A stretch of DNA of 64,000 nt from Kingdonia uniflora (Eukaryota > Streptophyta > Magnoliopsida > Ranunculales > Circaeasteraceae): assembly GCA_014058105.1 (NCBI GenBank), contig JACGCM010001710.1, positions 806,001-870,000 of the forward strand, in the 5' to 3' direction. Both the position numbers and the translations under genes were made by a program. Below, piece by piece: positions 35,001 through 44,937 of this stretch. Within the stretch, counting starts at the first letter, position 1. Each line of letters begins with the position of its first letter. The notes under the pieces are model-generated. The model was not told the DNA's origin, did no database searches, and saw only the letters and a list, made by a program, of their open reading frames with translations.

Positions 35001-35520
35001 GCGCAAATTAAATAGCAATGAAGAATTATGTTAAACGAACTCGTTCAAGGGATTGAAATTCATGATCAACGCTTAACCTCTTGCGTCGATATCACAGAAT
35101 CTGCTTCACCCTCTATTTCGATGGCTTACGATGTCATACCTTTTTCTCCATTCGGCTCAAAAGGGTGCGAGTTTGATCCAACTTGACTTTGTAAATTAGC
35201 ATTTACAAGTAGTAGTATACTAAAATTGTGGTCATCTTCATTGGCGAAATGAACATTTACTTTATTCTACAATATCAAACATGTACTAGAGAACATACAT
35301 TTTTCAACAAAATTGTCCCAATCCACTAATAGAGAAGAGAAAAGCCAGATACCTCGAGGTTGAGGAAGTTGAAATAAACGTATAGAACACCATTGCGATC
35401 TACGTCCTCGTAAAGATCGTGATCGTCGAGTTCTAAGTTGATGGGAGTTATAGGAGATTCTCTGTCGAAATTAGGAGCATCTTCAGTGCCAACATGATCT
35501 CTGGTACTAACATGATTCAT
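32075..35520 (-). pseudogene. MULE/FAR1-like transposase fused to OTU cysteine protease domain
   Basis: A minus-strand gene with introns and several frame breaks. A likely first exon (MNHVSTRDHVGTEDAPNFDR, start 35520) ends at a donor near 35350. A FAR1-like DNA-binding region follows at 34537-34851 ('SEVLSWVKSVGRKAKMVVVI', 'PRVYMKCEYDG'). The MULE transposase core is at 33893-34474 ('YMMDCMYKTNKFDRPFLEIV', 'VIITDRDLALTNAI', 'CHWHIYMNVKG'), with a SWIM-type end near 33321-33400 ('CGYKLRRTHGLPCACLLA'). A basic linker (32850-33149; RGRKKIPRRRKDKK) leads to an OTU domain at 32075-32833 with 'NIVPDGNCGL' (catalytic D and C) and 'GENHFVALE' (catalytic H). FAR1-type MULE proteins with C-terminal OTU domains are known in plants. 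It is inactive here. Confidence 0.85.
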
Positions 35521-36199
35521 TTAGGATCTTCCAAAGTGATGTTTTAGGAGAGAATATTATAGTGATGGTGGGAAGATTAGAGAAATTGAGGGAAGAAGTA
35601 AAGAACCTAACTAAAATCTAACTAAATCAATCTAAATTGGGGTGTGGGTGAAGTAAAAAAATAGTTTGAAAAGTTGTAAATATTTAACATTGGGAAGGGC
35701 ATACTTGTCATTGGGTTGGGGCGTGTATCTAAGGTAAAAATGGGGTGTGCAAGTAGTGGCTCCCGTTTGGGTTTGACTAGAAGGGGACAATTAATATCCT
35801 TTGTCATGTCCAGCAATTTCAACAAGTTAGGGGTATGATTGATAAAGGGAAGTCCCTGCATCGCCACCACCTTCATCACGAGTATAAAATATCTTCATAT
35901 TGATGATGCTGCTGATTCAATATTGAAGTTCGGTTTCATTCAGTTTCTCCTTTGATTTTTGAATTGGTTTCGGTTTCAGCTTCGGTTTTGCCTGACTTTC
36001 CATCGGTTCAATTCGGTTTAGGTATAGTTCGGTTTTGGTTTCGGTTTCGATTTCAATATTTACAAACCGAATGTTTCGGTTTCAGTTTCGGCCCAAAATC
36101 GACCCCCATCGACCCATGCTCACCCCTAATTATACTAGGTTTGGGCAAATATGAAACCGAAGTAGCTTTAATAAACTTAGTGACTTGAGGTGAGGTGGA

Positions 36200-37667
36200 C
36201 TTAACATTTTGCTCACCAAATCCTAACCCTCTTTTGTTAGTACCATTTTATCTCATACTTAGTATTTTATCAATATTTTTTTCTCCATGATAGAAAACTT
36301 CAAGTTTTTTATGTGTCGAGGCTAAATCAAGTTTAAGTTTCTCAATTTCAGTTTCAACCAATTTTACCATCTCTACAACAATGTATTTTTCCTTTTCACA
36401 AGTCTCAAGTTTAACACTAAAAGATTGTTTCTCATTGTTAAGTTTCTCAAGCAGAGAAACAAGTTGAGAATACAACTCTTCAAAATAAGGTTCTTCCTAA
36501 TTATCACTTTCATAATCACTGTGATTTTCTCCGTCAATTTCAAGTGCAAAAACATTCGAGTGATCACAACTTGAGTTAATAATAGCAATATGAGCTCTCA
36601 AACCATTTCCACCTTCTTGAAATGGATTATCATGTATATTATGGTTATCATCACTGTCATCCCACGTAACAATAATGTTCATAGCATTGTGGTTGTTATT
36701 AGAACTCTTAGTGGGATAGTTGTAAGCATATTGACCATACTTGAGACACATATAACATTCAACTTTATTTAGGTCTTGTTCAGAATTAGTCAGTTTGTCA
36801 TAAAACTTAACGCGATCATGAGGACATGGCTTATAATTCACATTTTGATCTTATTTCTCAAATTGTCATTTTTTCAAAATTGTTTGCTTATAAGAGCAAT
36901 CTATAAATCAAAGTCAAGTTCCCCATCATCGTCAGAGACACAAAATTTATCAACTTCTCTGGTTCCCTGAGAAGATGAAGAGTCGGAGGAAGACTTAAAA
37001 GCCACACTCTTATTCATCTTAGGGTTTTCTATTTTCATCTAGATTTTAAATGTTCATAATTTTCCAGCAATTGTGTTAGGTTTCATGATTTTAAAATTTT
37101 GAGCTTCATCTGTGGCATCACGTCTGGATCAAAAACTCTTAGGAAGAGATCTTAGAATTTTATGAACTATTTGAACATCAGTGTATCCAGTTCCTAAAGA
37201 GGCACTGCTACTGACAATGTTACTCAGTCTGGCATAAAACTCACTGAATGGTTCATCCTCACTCATCCAGATATTTTCAAATTAAGAGGTCTCTTTTTCA
37301 CTATATCATCACCTTCATGAGTGCGCATTAAGATATCTCAAGCTTCTTTCGAAGTGGTATACGCAGAGATGTGCCTATACTCACTTTGGCTCAACGCATT
37401 AAAGATAGCATTAAGACCTTCAGAATTATAACCAGATATTCATTTTTCCTCTTTAATCCATTGATTTTTAAGTTTAGGAATTTCTACAGCTATTGCTGGT
37501 TCACCCTGCATTACAGTCGGGGGTACCCATCCATCTTCAATGGAAATCCAGATATTTTATCCCATGGATTGCAAGAAGGCAATCATTCAAACCTTCCAAT
37601 AGGGAAAGTTTGTGCAATTAAAGAATGCTGGAAAATTTATAGGACCTCCAAATTTTTTGGAATCCAT
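36200..37667 (-). pseudogene. Copia A gag
   Basis: Starts at the MDSKKFGGPINFPAFFNCTN methionine (37667), 63 bases inside the PBS. The next blocks are 'FPYWKV', 'AFLQSMG', 'SIEDGWVPPTVMQGEPA', 'GLNAIFNALSQSEYRHISAY', 'EDEPFSEFYARLSNIVSSA' and 'VHKILRSLPKSF', the usual gag order in SIRE-like copia. A degraded zinc knuckle (CYMCLKYGQYAYNYP; the usual His and last Cys are Tyr) lies near 36720-36770, and a coiled-coil-like part (36248-36475) follows. Stops are frequent. The hAT element interrupts the gene after 36137. Confidence 0.8.
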
Positions 37668-37729
37668 TAAATTAAGCAAGAACTTAAAACACGATCACCG
37701 CTCAGGATATAAAGCCAACAAACGATTCT

Positions 37730-37741
37730 GCTCTAATACCA
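37730..37741 (-). promoter_or_regulatory. Copia A primer binding site
   Basis: The minus strand reads TGGTATTAGAGC, one mismatch from the TGGTATCAGAGC site complementary to initiator tRNA-Met, two bases inside the LTR end. Confidence 0.9.
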
Positions 37742-37743
37742 AT

Positions 37744-37864
37744 TGAAATCTTATATGCTCATATTTAATGTATTTTGATAAATTAGGTCAGAACAATTCC
37801 TATCAATCAATGATCTAAGAATAAGCATAAACAATCAATAGTTATGATAGGAAATAAAAGACAT
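37744..37864 (-). repeat. Copia A 5' LTR fragment
   Basis: Ends in ...TTTCA next to the PBS. It is cut by the foreign LTR that begins at 37865. Similar to 1187-1310. Confidence 0.75.
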
Positions 37865-38386
37865 TGATAGACAAGTAATATTTATGTGTGCAACTCCTAA
37901 ATTTATATCTAACTTGTCATTTATTCATTAAATGTGATACTAATAGTATTTTTGCTTGTATTTACAGGAATCGATCGTATGATAAAGAAGTCATACGTTT
38001 TTGCGATTCTCAACAAAGAAGAATGTCTTGTACACTCCAACAGTTCATTCCCATAGCAATTGTTAACCAAAAGTCCAATAAAGAGTATTAATGAAGCATT
38101 GATGGAGATTATCAAGCCATATCATTTTGTACATGGGCTAAGGCATGGAGTAAGGGGTTTTAAAGCTCTTATATTTTATGCGTAATAGAAGGCATAGTTT
38201 AGGGGATTTCTCATTTATGTTGATAATTTGTAACCTCTCTTATACTTTATAAATAAGAGGGGAATCCCACCCATGAGGAACATCTTTGAGAGTGTAAATT
38301 AAAAGGTATAAAGCAATAAAGTTATTGTTCTTCTCTTCTTCTTGTCTTTTACTCTTATTGTAGTTATAGTATTATGGCAATAATCA
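37865..38386 (+). repeat. Solo LTR (TGATAGACAAG family), copy 2
   Basis: 522 bp, TGATAGACAAGTAATATTTA ... GGCAATAATCA, colinear with 25894-26367. It has a TATA box (CTTTATAAATAAGAGG near 38247) and AATAAA near 38318. No target duplication was seen. Confidence 0.75.
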
Positions 38387-38914
38387 AAGGGTTGAGTTGT
38401 CAAACCTCTTAGCCAATGCTAGAGGAAGCTCCATCCAATGTAGCCATAGCAATCTCATTTGGAGTACTTTCCTTAATTTCTACAAGATTAAAGGAGTCAT
38501 GTGTTTTTGTAAAACTTTTCCTATCTCAGATGCACTGATCTAGCCGAGGTAGTATAAATGGTTATCACGTTAATTTAATAGTATATTGCAGTCCACTAGT
38601 CCTTACTCATTCAGCTAATTTGACCAAATCATGATTTAATTTAAGATATGAAATCTAGCAAGAACTTCAAAGTTAACAGATTATGACATCATAGGCATGA
38701 ACAAGGGATGTTCATACCTGCACCTATTGCCTAATTTGAAAAGAGGTAAAGGACATCAGATCTCCTTATCAACCAAAGATTGAAAGTTGAACTATGGAGT
38801 GTATAACGACTCGAGTGTATATATCAACTCTAGGATTAACTCCACTTAAAGTAATATTGGAAACAAACTACGGCTAAGTCATCAAACTTTTATTTGGTCT
38901 ATTAAATAAAATAA
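38387..38914. other. Unassigned spacer, possible exon trace
   Basis: One minus-strand reading near 38400-38520 gives 'THDSFNLVEIKESTPNEIAM', which looks protein-like but is short and unrecognised. Otherwise no feature. Confidence 0.3.
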
Positions 38915-38919
38915 AGTAC

Positions 38920-39534
38920 TCTAATGGCCAAATTTTATAAGCTCGAAATGGTTTGGAATTCGCTATCACACCAATGAACCTGTGACAATATTCTAATGGA
39001 AAGCAAGAAATGACACTGGTGATTTTAGCGTGGAAAAACTTTGAATAGGTAAAAAACCATCGAGTAAAAGATTTTTGTAAAAGCATCTTTGTTGCTTGAG
39101 GCAGATATCTTATTACAAGTGATCTCTAGATTTAGAAATGTTTGAACCTTGTAACTAAGAAATTTGAATTTTTTGAGAATCTAGAACAAGTAGTTTTTGG
39201 TGATTTCATGTGTAATTTTATGGTCTCTGTCTCTTCTGGAACTTCTTCCTTATATAGGCCTTCCGCACAACTCTTCATCGTGTTGTAACGCGTTCTCTGA
39301 ACAATGTGGTTAGTGGCGGTTGACTGAGTAACTGTTAAGTTTGTAAGAGACAGGTGTCTTTGACTGGCTTAGGTTTTTTGGTTTGAAGTTTGACCCACGT
39401 TCTTCACCAATTCGTGGAGTAGGTTAATAATGTTGACTGGAGAAGTCATGTTGAAAATGCATGAGTCTGAGATGAAGGGAATTCGAACTGGCGATAGCTC
39501 AATTTTAGGTGAGATCGAAGGATAGGTCCCTACA
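38920..39534 (-). repeat. Tat2 left LTR, solo-like
   Basis: Matches 43497-44112 throughout. Begins TC (from TG), ends CCCTACA, with agtac immediately on both sides. Confidence 0.88.
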
Positions 39535-40690
39535 AGTACATATCGGGGTCACCAAGCATAAAGCATCCTCCATTGGCGTATTGCTTCATATTTTTGAGAT
39601 AAACTTTAACTAACCTTACTTTCATCATTCCACCTTTCAGATCACCTGTAGCAGCTAGGTAAATTCTGACGTGGCAAAGTAGATTCACAAATCAACCCTT
39701 TTTTGCCCAAATTTACCTTGGAACAGCTAGGTCGGCTTGCCTACGTGGCCAAAGTAAACCCACCTTGAGGGTGGTCTCTCCACCCTCTAGGTAAATTTTT
39801 GGTGAATCGATCCTGCACCGTTCTGAACTGCGCGTAGCCTTTGAACCAATAGGATGATGACACTTGTCAAGCTTCCAGTGGCTCCCATGCCATACAGTTC
39901 TGAACTGCACATATAGTGTACGCTCTAGATAGAGACACGTGGACAGTTAAGCTTCATACTTGGTTAATGGCTAGTTCTTGCCGCACAGTTCAGAACTGTG
40001 CGGTAAGAGCCTCGATGAAAATTTGTAAGCCTTCCCTCTCCATACATGGTTTTGTTTTTTAGTGATTAGAAGGCCTATAGTTTTGGGCATAATTGTTCAA
40101 CAATAACCTCAACGACTATATTTTTTAGCAAGCATCTCAACGGCTAGTTTGTTGGCCAAACTTGTTTGACAAGAAGCTCAACGGCTAGTTTTGTCCATCT
40201 ATAAAACTATTCATCTTGTACACTCTATTCTCTTACTCTTCTACACTCAACTTTATTCTCTTAAAACCTATTCATCTTCTAAACTCTATTATATTCTCTT
40301 GGAATCAATTTGCCCAATCATGTCTGACTCATCACTCTCATCTTTGTCATTATCGTCCGAAAGCAAAGGGCTATTCCGACATTAAATTGAAATAATGCAC
40401 GAGTAAAGCAAGATTATGATTGAGATGGGAGAAGCGGAAGAAAAAGAGCAAGAGGTGACATCATCACGGATGCGGGGTGGTAGTAAAATGGGAAGGATTG
40501 ACAAGCAGAAAGGACGTGACTAAAAATTGGGTGAGTTTAGCCTTAATCAGGATTATTTTGGTGCCAACCCAGTCTACACCGGTATCTCATTTTATCGTCG
40601 ATTTCGTATGAGCAAAGGTGTGCATCAACGTATACATGTTATTTCTGCGAACCCCTATTTTATTCAAAAAGAAGGTGTGTATCAACGTAT
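39535..40690 (+). repeat. Duplicated flank including the 5' part of the Harbinger element
   Basis: 39540-40673 is a diverged copy of 44118-45339, including the promoter region, the acidic serine-rich start and the early transposase exon. Its own start region has extra stops (SKGLFRH then stop). After 40673 comes a 17-bp filler that repeats sequence from the Harbinger coding region (GAAGGTGTGTATCAACGTAT, found at 45274-45293), then Tat interior. Confidence 0.85.
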
Positions 40691-40691
40691 C

Positions 40692-41150
40692 AAGAGACTT
40701 CACGCTTAGGTGGAGGACTTAGAGGCTATTAAAAAGGCTGAATCAGCTAAAGTCGTAAAAAATTAGAAGAGAGTATAGCTTTTGATGTTCTAACAAAAAG
40801 GAAATGGCACATCAGAAGAGATTATATACAATTTTGGAGTCACGCCTCAAGAAGGTGAGATCTCACTTTTTAAAGATAGTTGTATCTCATGCATCACGTT
40901 CAGACCTGTTAAAGTCGATCGTTGCATATTTTGTAGAGGAAGTAAAAATACTTGAGTTAGAATGAGATACCTTGTTCAAGATTTTATTTGACAAGGGATG
41001 AATTTGTATAGTTAATATAGATCGAGGGAACTGTATGGCCTCCATGGAAACAAATTTAGGCCCTCGACCTGCTGATCTGATAGAGAGGGGCAGGGTTGCT
41101 GTAACTCGCAAACTGAATTCTGATCGACCTCCTGCTGTAGGCTAAAGCAC
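40692..41150 (+). pseudogene. Tat2 antisense-gene remnant
   Basis: The plus strand reads 'RLHA', a stop, 'VEDLEAIKKAESAKVVKN' and further broken frames. The charged, alanine-rich helix and its plus-strand position between 3' LTR and integrase parallel the Tat1 antisense gene. Too broken to annotate further. Confidence 0.4.
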
Positions 41151-41214
41151 GGCTGACATCCCAACAGCAGAAAAGAATCCATTTTAATGTGACCTAAAAA
41201 TAAATAATATCTGT

Positions 41215-41870
41215 CGCAAACATATTGAAATAGATGAAAGCTAGTATGTCATTTGCCTTATCTTATGTCTGGTAGGGTCTTTGATATAAAATAAGTTTTT
41301 ATATTTGTTCTAATCGCAGAGATGGGTTGAGTCAGTCAAACCAAGTGAATCTTGATTTAACTTTAGTAATGTTACAGACATATTGAAATAGATGAAGGCT
41401 AGTATTACTTTGGCCTTATCTTATGCCTGTTAGAGTCGTTGATATAAAACAAGTTTCTACATTTGTTTTAATCGTAGAGATTTAGTAGAGTCAGCCAAAC
41501 TAAGTGTTATCCTTGATTTAACTAGTATAATATCCCAAATAAGTTGAAGTAGATGAAGGTTAGTATTACCTTTGCCCTATCTGATGTTTGGTAAAGTCTT
41601 TGATATAAAAAAAGTTTCTACATTTGTTTTAATCACAGAGATTTAGTAGAGTCAGTCAAACCAAGTGTTATCTTTGATTTAACTGGTATAATATCCTAAA
41701 CAAGTTGAAGTAGATAAAGGCTAGTATTACTTTTGCCCTATTTGATGTTTGGTAGAGTCTTTGATATAAAACAAGTTTCTACATTTGTTTTAATCGTAGA
41801 GATTTAGTAGAGTCAGCCAAACTAAATATTATCCTTGATTTAACTGGTATAAGATTGATTGAAAGTTATT
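41215..41870. repeat. 158-161-bp tandem array, about four units
   Basis: The marker 'CTAGTATT' followed by 'gccctatctgatgtttggta'-type sequence and 'gatataaaacaagtttcta' recurs at 41241, 41399, 41560 and 41721. Units differ by roughly 5-15 percent by eye. The array lies between the Tat2 integrase and the antisense remnant. Confidence 0.9.
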
Positions 41871-41997
41871 ATTATCTATGCTTTAATCTATAGAATGTAG
41901 TTGAATCTACATAAGTAGAGAGATGTTGTGAAAAACTTAGAAATTTTATTGATTAGTTCAGAATTTTCATTGGATGGAGATGAAAATCTCACTTTTA

Positions 41998-42018
41998 GAA
42001 AAAAAAAAAAAAAAAAAG
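41998..42018. repeat. Poly(A) tract
   Basis: A run of about eighteen A residues on the plus strand next to the 3' end of the integrase gene. Confidence 0.8.
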
Positions 42019-42047
42019 CGAGAAATGGAAATGGAGTAGTGAGATGC

Positions 42048-43450
42048 TTAACGATAGTATCGTTTTAGTCGCCTAGTGTTCCAAGGATTTGAAATGGGGA
42101 TTTCCTCTTCTGTCATGAGATAATATGATCTCAGGCTAGAGAGACCTGCGATAATGAATGGACCCTCCCAATTATCAGCTAGTTTTCCAGCTTGAGTCTC
42201 TTTACGATATTGAGGAATTTCTCTGAGGATGAGATCTTCGATTTGGAAGGTATGGTTTCTAACTTGGCTGTTGTACGATCTGGCTAGCATATGATGATAT
42301 CAACCTAGGTTAGCAATGGTGCGTTCCCTGGTTTCATCGATCATATTGAGGTTACAAGCCAATTCAAACTCATTTTCCTCGCCAATCAGCTCGTGATCTC
42401 AAACTGGATAATGGTATTTAGAAGGAATGATGGCCTCGGTGCCATAGGCAAGGAGGATAGAGGTACATTTTGTTGACTGGCGGGGAGTGGTACGATATGC
42501 CCATAGGACATGAGGTAGTTCCCAAACCTAATTCCCTTTTTTCTGTGAGAAAGCCATTTTTTTAGTCCATCCACGATCGTTTTGTTGGTGATTTCAGCTT
42601 GGTTATTGCCTTGAGGATAGTAAGGATTGGATGGTGAGTGGATGATATTACATTGGTTGAGGAATGTTACAATTTTTTCTCCAACAAATTGGGGCCCGTT
42701 ATCGATATAAATTAGGTAGCGGCAACCAAACCGAGTGATGATATGTTCCCAGATAAAAGAGTTGACCTCTTCTTCTCTAGTTCGACATAGTAGAACTGCT
42801 TTTACCTATTTTGTAAAATAATTGGTAGCTATGAGTAGGTGACGGCGGTTACCTGGAGAATTAGGGAATTCGCCGTCGAGATCAAGTGCCCATCTTTTGA
42901 ATGGCAAGAACACCTTGCTTGCATGGAGTTCAAGCGCAGGGGCGCATATCATGTGTTTATGTCTTTGGTAGGCATCACAACTACGTGTGTATTCCTCTGC
43001 TTTTGGTTTGGAGAGGCACTTGAGGTATGGCCCCGTGACAAAAAGGCGGTATAGCATACCATTTTGATTTGTGTAGCGCTTCAAGTTGTTGATCAGTTAT
43101 CGACGCTCTTTCAGATCTGCTGGAAGTGGTTCATTGTAACTATTGTTAACACCGAGGTAGGCTAAGAAAGGCTTTCGCCAATCGTTGTCTCCCCCTTTAT
43201 CGCCCCAATGTTGATCGTGCATACAGAAATGTAATTAATGTTGGGGGTTGAAATGATTTCGATCTGGAGATATTGAGCTTTTGTACCTAAGACCCCGGCT
43301 AGATATGCCAAGGAATCGACGTGTCTGTTTCAGCGTTGAGATTCACCCATAGTTTTGTAAGTTGTCCCGGCTCCACTGAAACATCGAGCTATATGCATGT
43401 AGCCGGTCGTCTGGAAGTAACCATGATTAAAAATTATAGCTAAAGAATAC
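42048..43450 (-). pseudogene. Tat2 integrase with RNase H tail
   Basis: Minus strand, in order: an RNase H end ('HVDSLAYLAGVLGTKAQYLQ', near 43250-43340), an integrase zinc-binding region (42806-43084; 'KRYTNQNGMLYRLFVTGPYLKCL', 'EYTRSCDAYQRHKHM'), the core start ('KRWALDLDGEFPNSPGNRRHLLIATNYFTK'), the core end near 42386-42574, and the C-terminal domain (42048-42290; 'MLARSYNSQVRNHTFQIEDLILRE', 'GKLADNWEGPFII'). Stops separate these pieces. The region between this gene and the PBS is only about 40 bp, so gag, protease and RT have been deleted. Confidence 0.85.
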
Positions 43451-43478
43451 CTTAAGATATCGTGGAAATACAATCTTT

Positions 43479-43495
43479 CCCACAAACGGCACCAA
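43479..43495 (-). promoter_or_regulatory. Tat2 primer binding site
   Basis: The minus strand reads TTTGGTGCCGTTTGTGGG next to the LTR end, the same PBS class as Tat1. Confidence 0.8.
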
Positions 43496-43496
43496 A

Positions 43497-44112
43497 TGTA
43501 ATGACCAAATTCCGTAAGCTTAAAATGGCTTGGAAGTTGCTATCACACCAATGAACCTGCAATAATATTTTAATGGAAAGCAAGAAATGTCACATATAAT
43601 TTTAGCGTGGAAAACCTTTGAATAGGTAAAAAAACCATCGAGTGAAAGATTTTTCTAAAAGTATATTTGTTGCTTGAGGCAGATATCTTATTACAAGTGA
43701 TTTCTAGATTTAGAAATGCTTGAACCTTGTAACTAAGAAATTTGAATTTTTTGAGAATCTATAACAAGTAGTTTCTTGGTCATTTCTCGTATAATTTTCT
43801 GGTCCCTGTCTCTTCTAGAACTTATTCCTTATATAGGCTTTCCCCGTAGCTCTTCATCGTGCTGGAGCACGTTCTCCGAACAATGTGGTTAGTGGCGGTT
43901 GACTGAGTAACTGTTGAGTTCACAAGAGACAGGTGTCTTTGACTGGGTTAGGTTTTTCGATTTGAAGTTTAACCCACGTTCTTCACCAGTTCGTGGAATA
44001 GGTTAATAATGTTGACTGGAGAAGTCATGTTGAAAATGCGTGAGTCTGAAATGAAGTAATTCAAACTAGTGACTGCTCAATTTTAGGTGAGATCGAGGGA
44101 TAGGTCCCTACA
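43497..44112 (-). repeat. Tat2 right (5') LTR
   Basis: 616 bp, TG...CA, followed by the agtac duplication at 44113-44117. Confidence 0.88.
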
Positions 44113-44689
44113 AGTACAAATCGGGGTCACCAAGCATAAAGCATCCTCCATTGGTGTATTACTTCATATTTTTGAGATTAACTTTAACTAACCTTACTTT
44201 CATCATTCCACCTTTCAGAGCACCTGTAGCAGCTAGGTGAATTCTGATGTGGCAAGATAGATTCACAAATCTACCCTCTTTTGCCTAAATTTACCTTGCA
44301 ACAGCTAGGTCGGTTTGCCTATATGGCCAAAGTAAACCCACCTTGAGGGTGGTCTCTCTACCCTTTGGGTAAAATTTTTGTGGATCGATCCCGTACCATT
44401 TTAAACTGTACGTAAGCTTTAAGCCAATAGGATAATGACACTTATCAAGCTTCCAGTGGCTCCCATGCCATACAGTTCTGAACTGCGCATATAGTGTACG
44501 CTCCAGATAGAGACACGTGGACAGTTAAGATTCATACTTGGTTAATAGCTAGTTCTTGCCGCGCAGTTCAGAAGTGCGCGGCAAGAGCCTGGATGAAAAT
44601 TTATAAGCCTCCCCTCTCCATACTTGGTTTTGTTTTTTGGTGATCAGAATGCCATAGTTTTGGGCATAATTGTTCAACAATAACCTCAA

Positions 44690-44822
44690 CGACAATATTT
44701 TTTAGCAAACATCTCAACGGCTAGTTTGTTGGCCAAACTTGTTTGACAAGAAGCTCAACGGCTAGTTTTTTACCAAACTTGTTTGACAAGAAGCTTAACG
44801 GCTAGTTTTGTTCATCTATAAA
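44690..44822 (+). promoter_or_regulatory. Harbinger promoter: three CAACGGCTAG repeats and TATA box
   Basis: CTCAACGGCTAGTTT occurs near 44712 and 44754 and CTTAACGGCTAGTTT near 44795, with a decayed fourth copy (CTCAACGACA) near 44692. The last is followed by CTATAAAACTATTC at about 44815. Each repeat is one base from the M-phase-specific activator (MSA) consensus YCYAACGGYYA. The duplicated flank at 40120-40210 has two of the repeats and the same TATA box. Confidence 0.6.
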
Positions 44823-44937
44823 ACTATTCATCTTGTAGACTCTATTCTTTTACTCTTCTACACTCAACTTTATTCTCTTAAAACCCATTCATCTTTTAAA
44901 CTTTATTATATTCTCTTGGTAGAAATTTCACCCAATC

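Larger units (their letters stand above)
28835..35751 (-). mobile_element. MULE with transposase-OTU gene, nested in the hAT element
   Basis: Candidate TIRs are TGCACATCCCATATTTA (from 28835) and, in inverted orientation, TGCACACCCCATTTTTA (ending 35751), 14 of 17 matching. No clear 9-bp target duplication was found, so the edges are inferred. The interior has a Mutator-like transposase gene on the minus strand (32075-35520) and a second minus-strand pseudogene (29820-31199). The left TIR cuts the SAUR fragment. Confidence 0.65.
27126..36128. mobile_element. hAT-type DNA element carrying nested insertions
   Basis: Inserted in copia A between gag and protease. Terminal inverted repeats are TAGGGTTGAGCA (27126-27137) and TGCTCACCCCTA (36117-36128), and a perfect 8-bp duplication attatact lies at 27118-27125 and 36129-36136. 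Eight-bp duplications and this TIR type are characteristic of hAT. Both subterminal zones (about 27140-27240 and 35930-36110) are full of CGGTTT/AAACCG words, typical of hAT transposase-binding regions. No hAT transposase is visible, so it is non-autonomous. Inside are a hAT MITE, a SAUR fragment and a MULE. Confidence 0.85.
19330..37864 (-). mobile_element. Copia A: SIRE-like Ty1/copia element split by two insertions
   Basis: A minus-strand copia element recovered in three pieces: LTR end, PBS and gag (36200-37864), zinc knuckle and protease (26459-27117), and integrase-RT-RNase H (19354-22117). The pieces join in reading order once copia B (22123-26453) and the hAT-type element (27126-36128) are removed; each insertion has its own target duplication. 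The gag start ('FPYWKV') and RNase H end ('QLADLFTKPLDVLQFETLR') resemble the SIRE group. The 3' LTR at the left was not identified, so 19330 is an approximate edge. The right LTR is cut after about 120 bp. Confidence 0.75.
38920..44112 (-). mobile_element. Tat2: rearranged Tat-lineage Ty3/gypsy element
   Basis: Two colinear ~615-bp LTRs (38920-39534 and 43497-44112). The target duplication agtac occurs three times: 38915-38919, 39535-39539 and 44113-44117. The left LTR is therefore bordered on both sides by agtac like a solo LTR, and is followed by a copy of the sequence that flanks the right LTR (39540-40673 matches 44118-45339). The remaining interior (40692-43496) has an antisense-gene remnant, a tandem array, integrase and an RNase H trace; gag, protease and RT are missing. 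Confidence 0.85.

Noticed and set aside
25894..38386. The two TGATAGACAAG LTRs as 5' and 3' LTRs of one 12.5-kb element
   Set aside because: The sequence between them is parts of copia A, copia B and a hAT element in other orientations, with no PBS or tract beside these LTRs.
38400..38520. Possible host exon (reading THDSFNLVEIKESTPNEIAM)
   Set aside because: Too short and unrecognised; no paired exon or strong splice sites.
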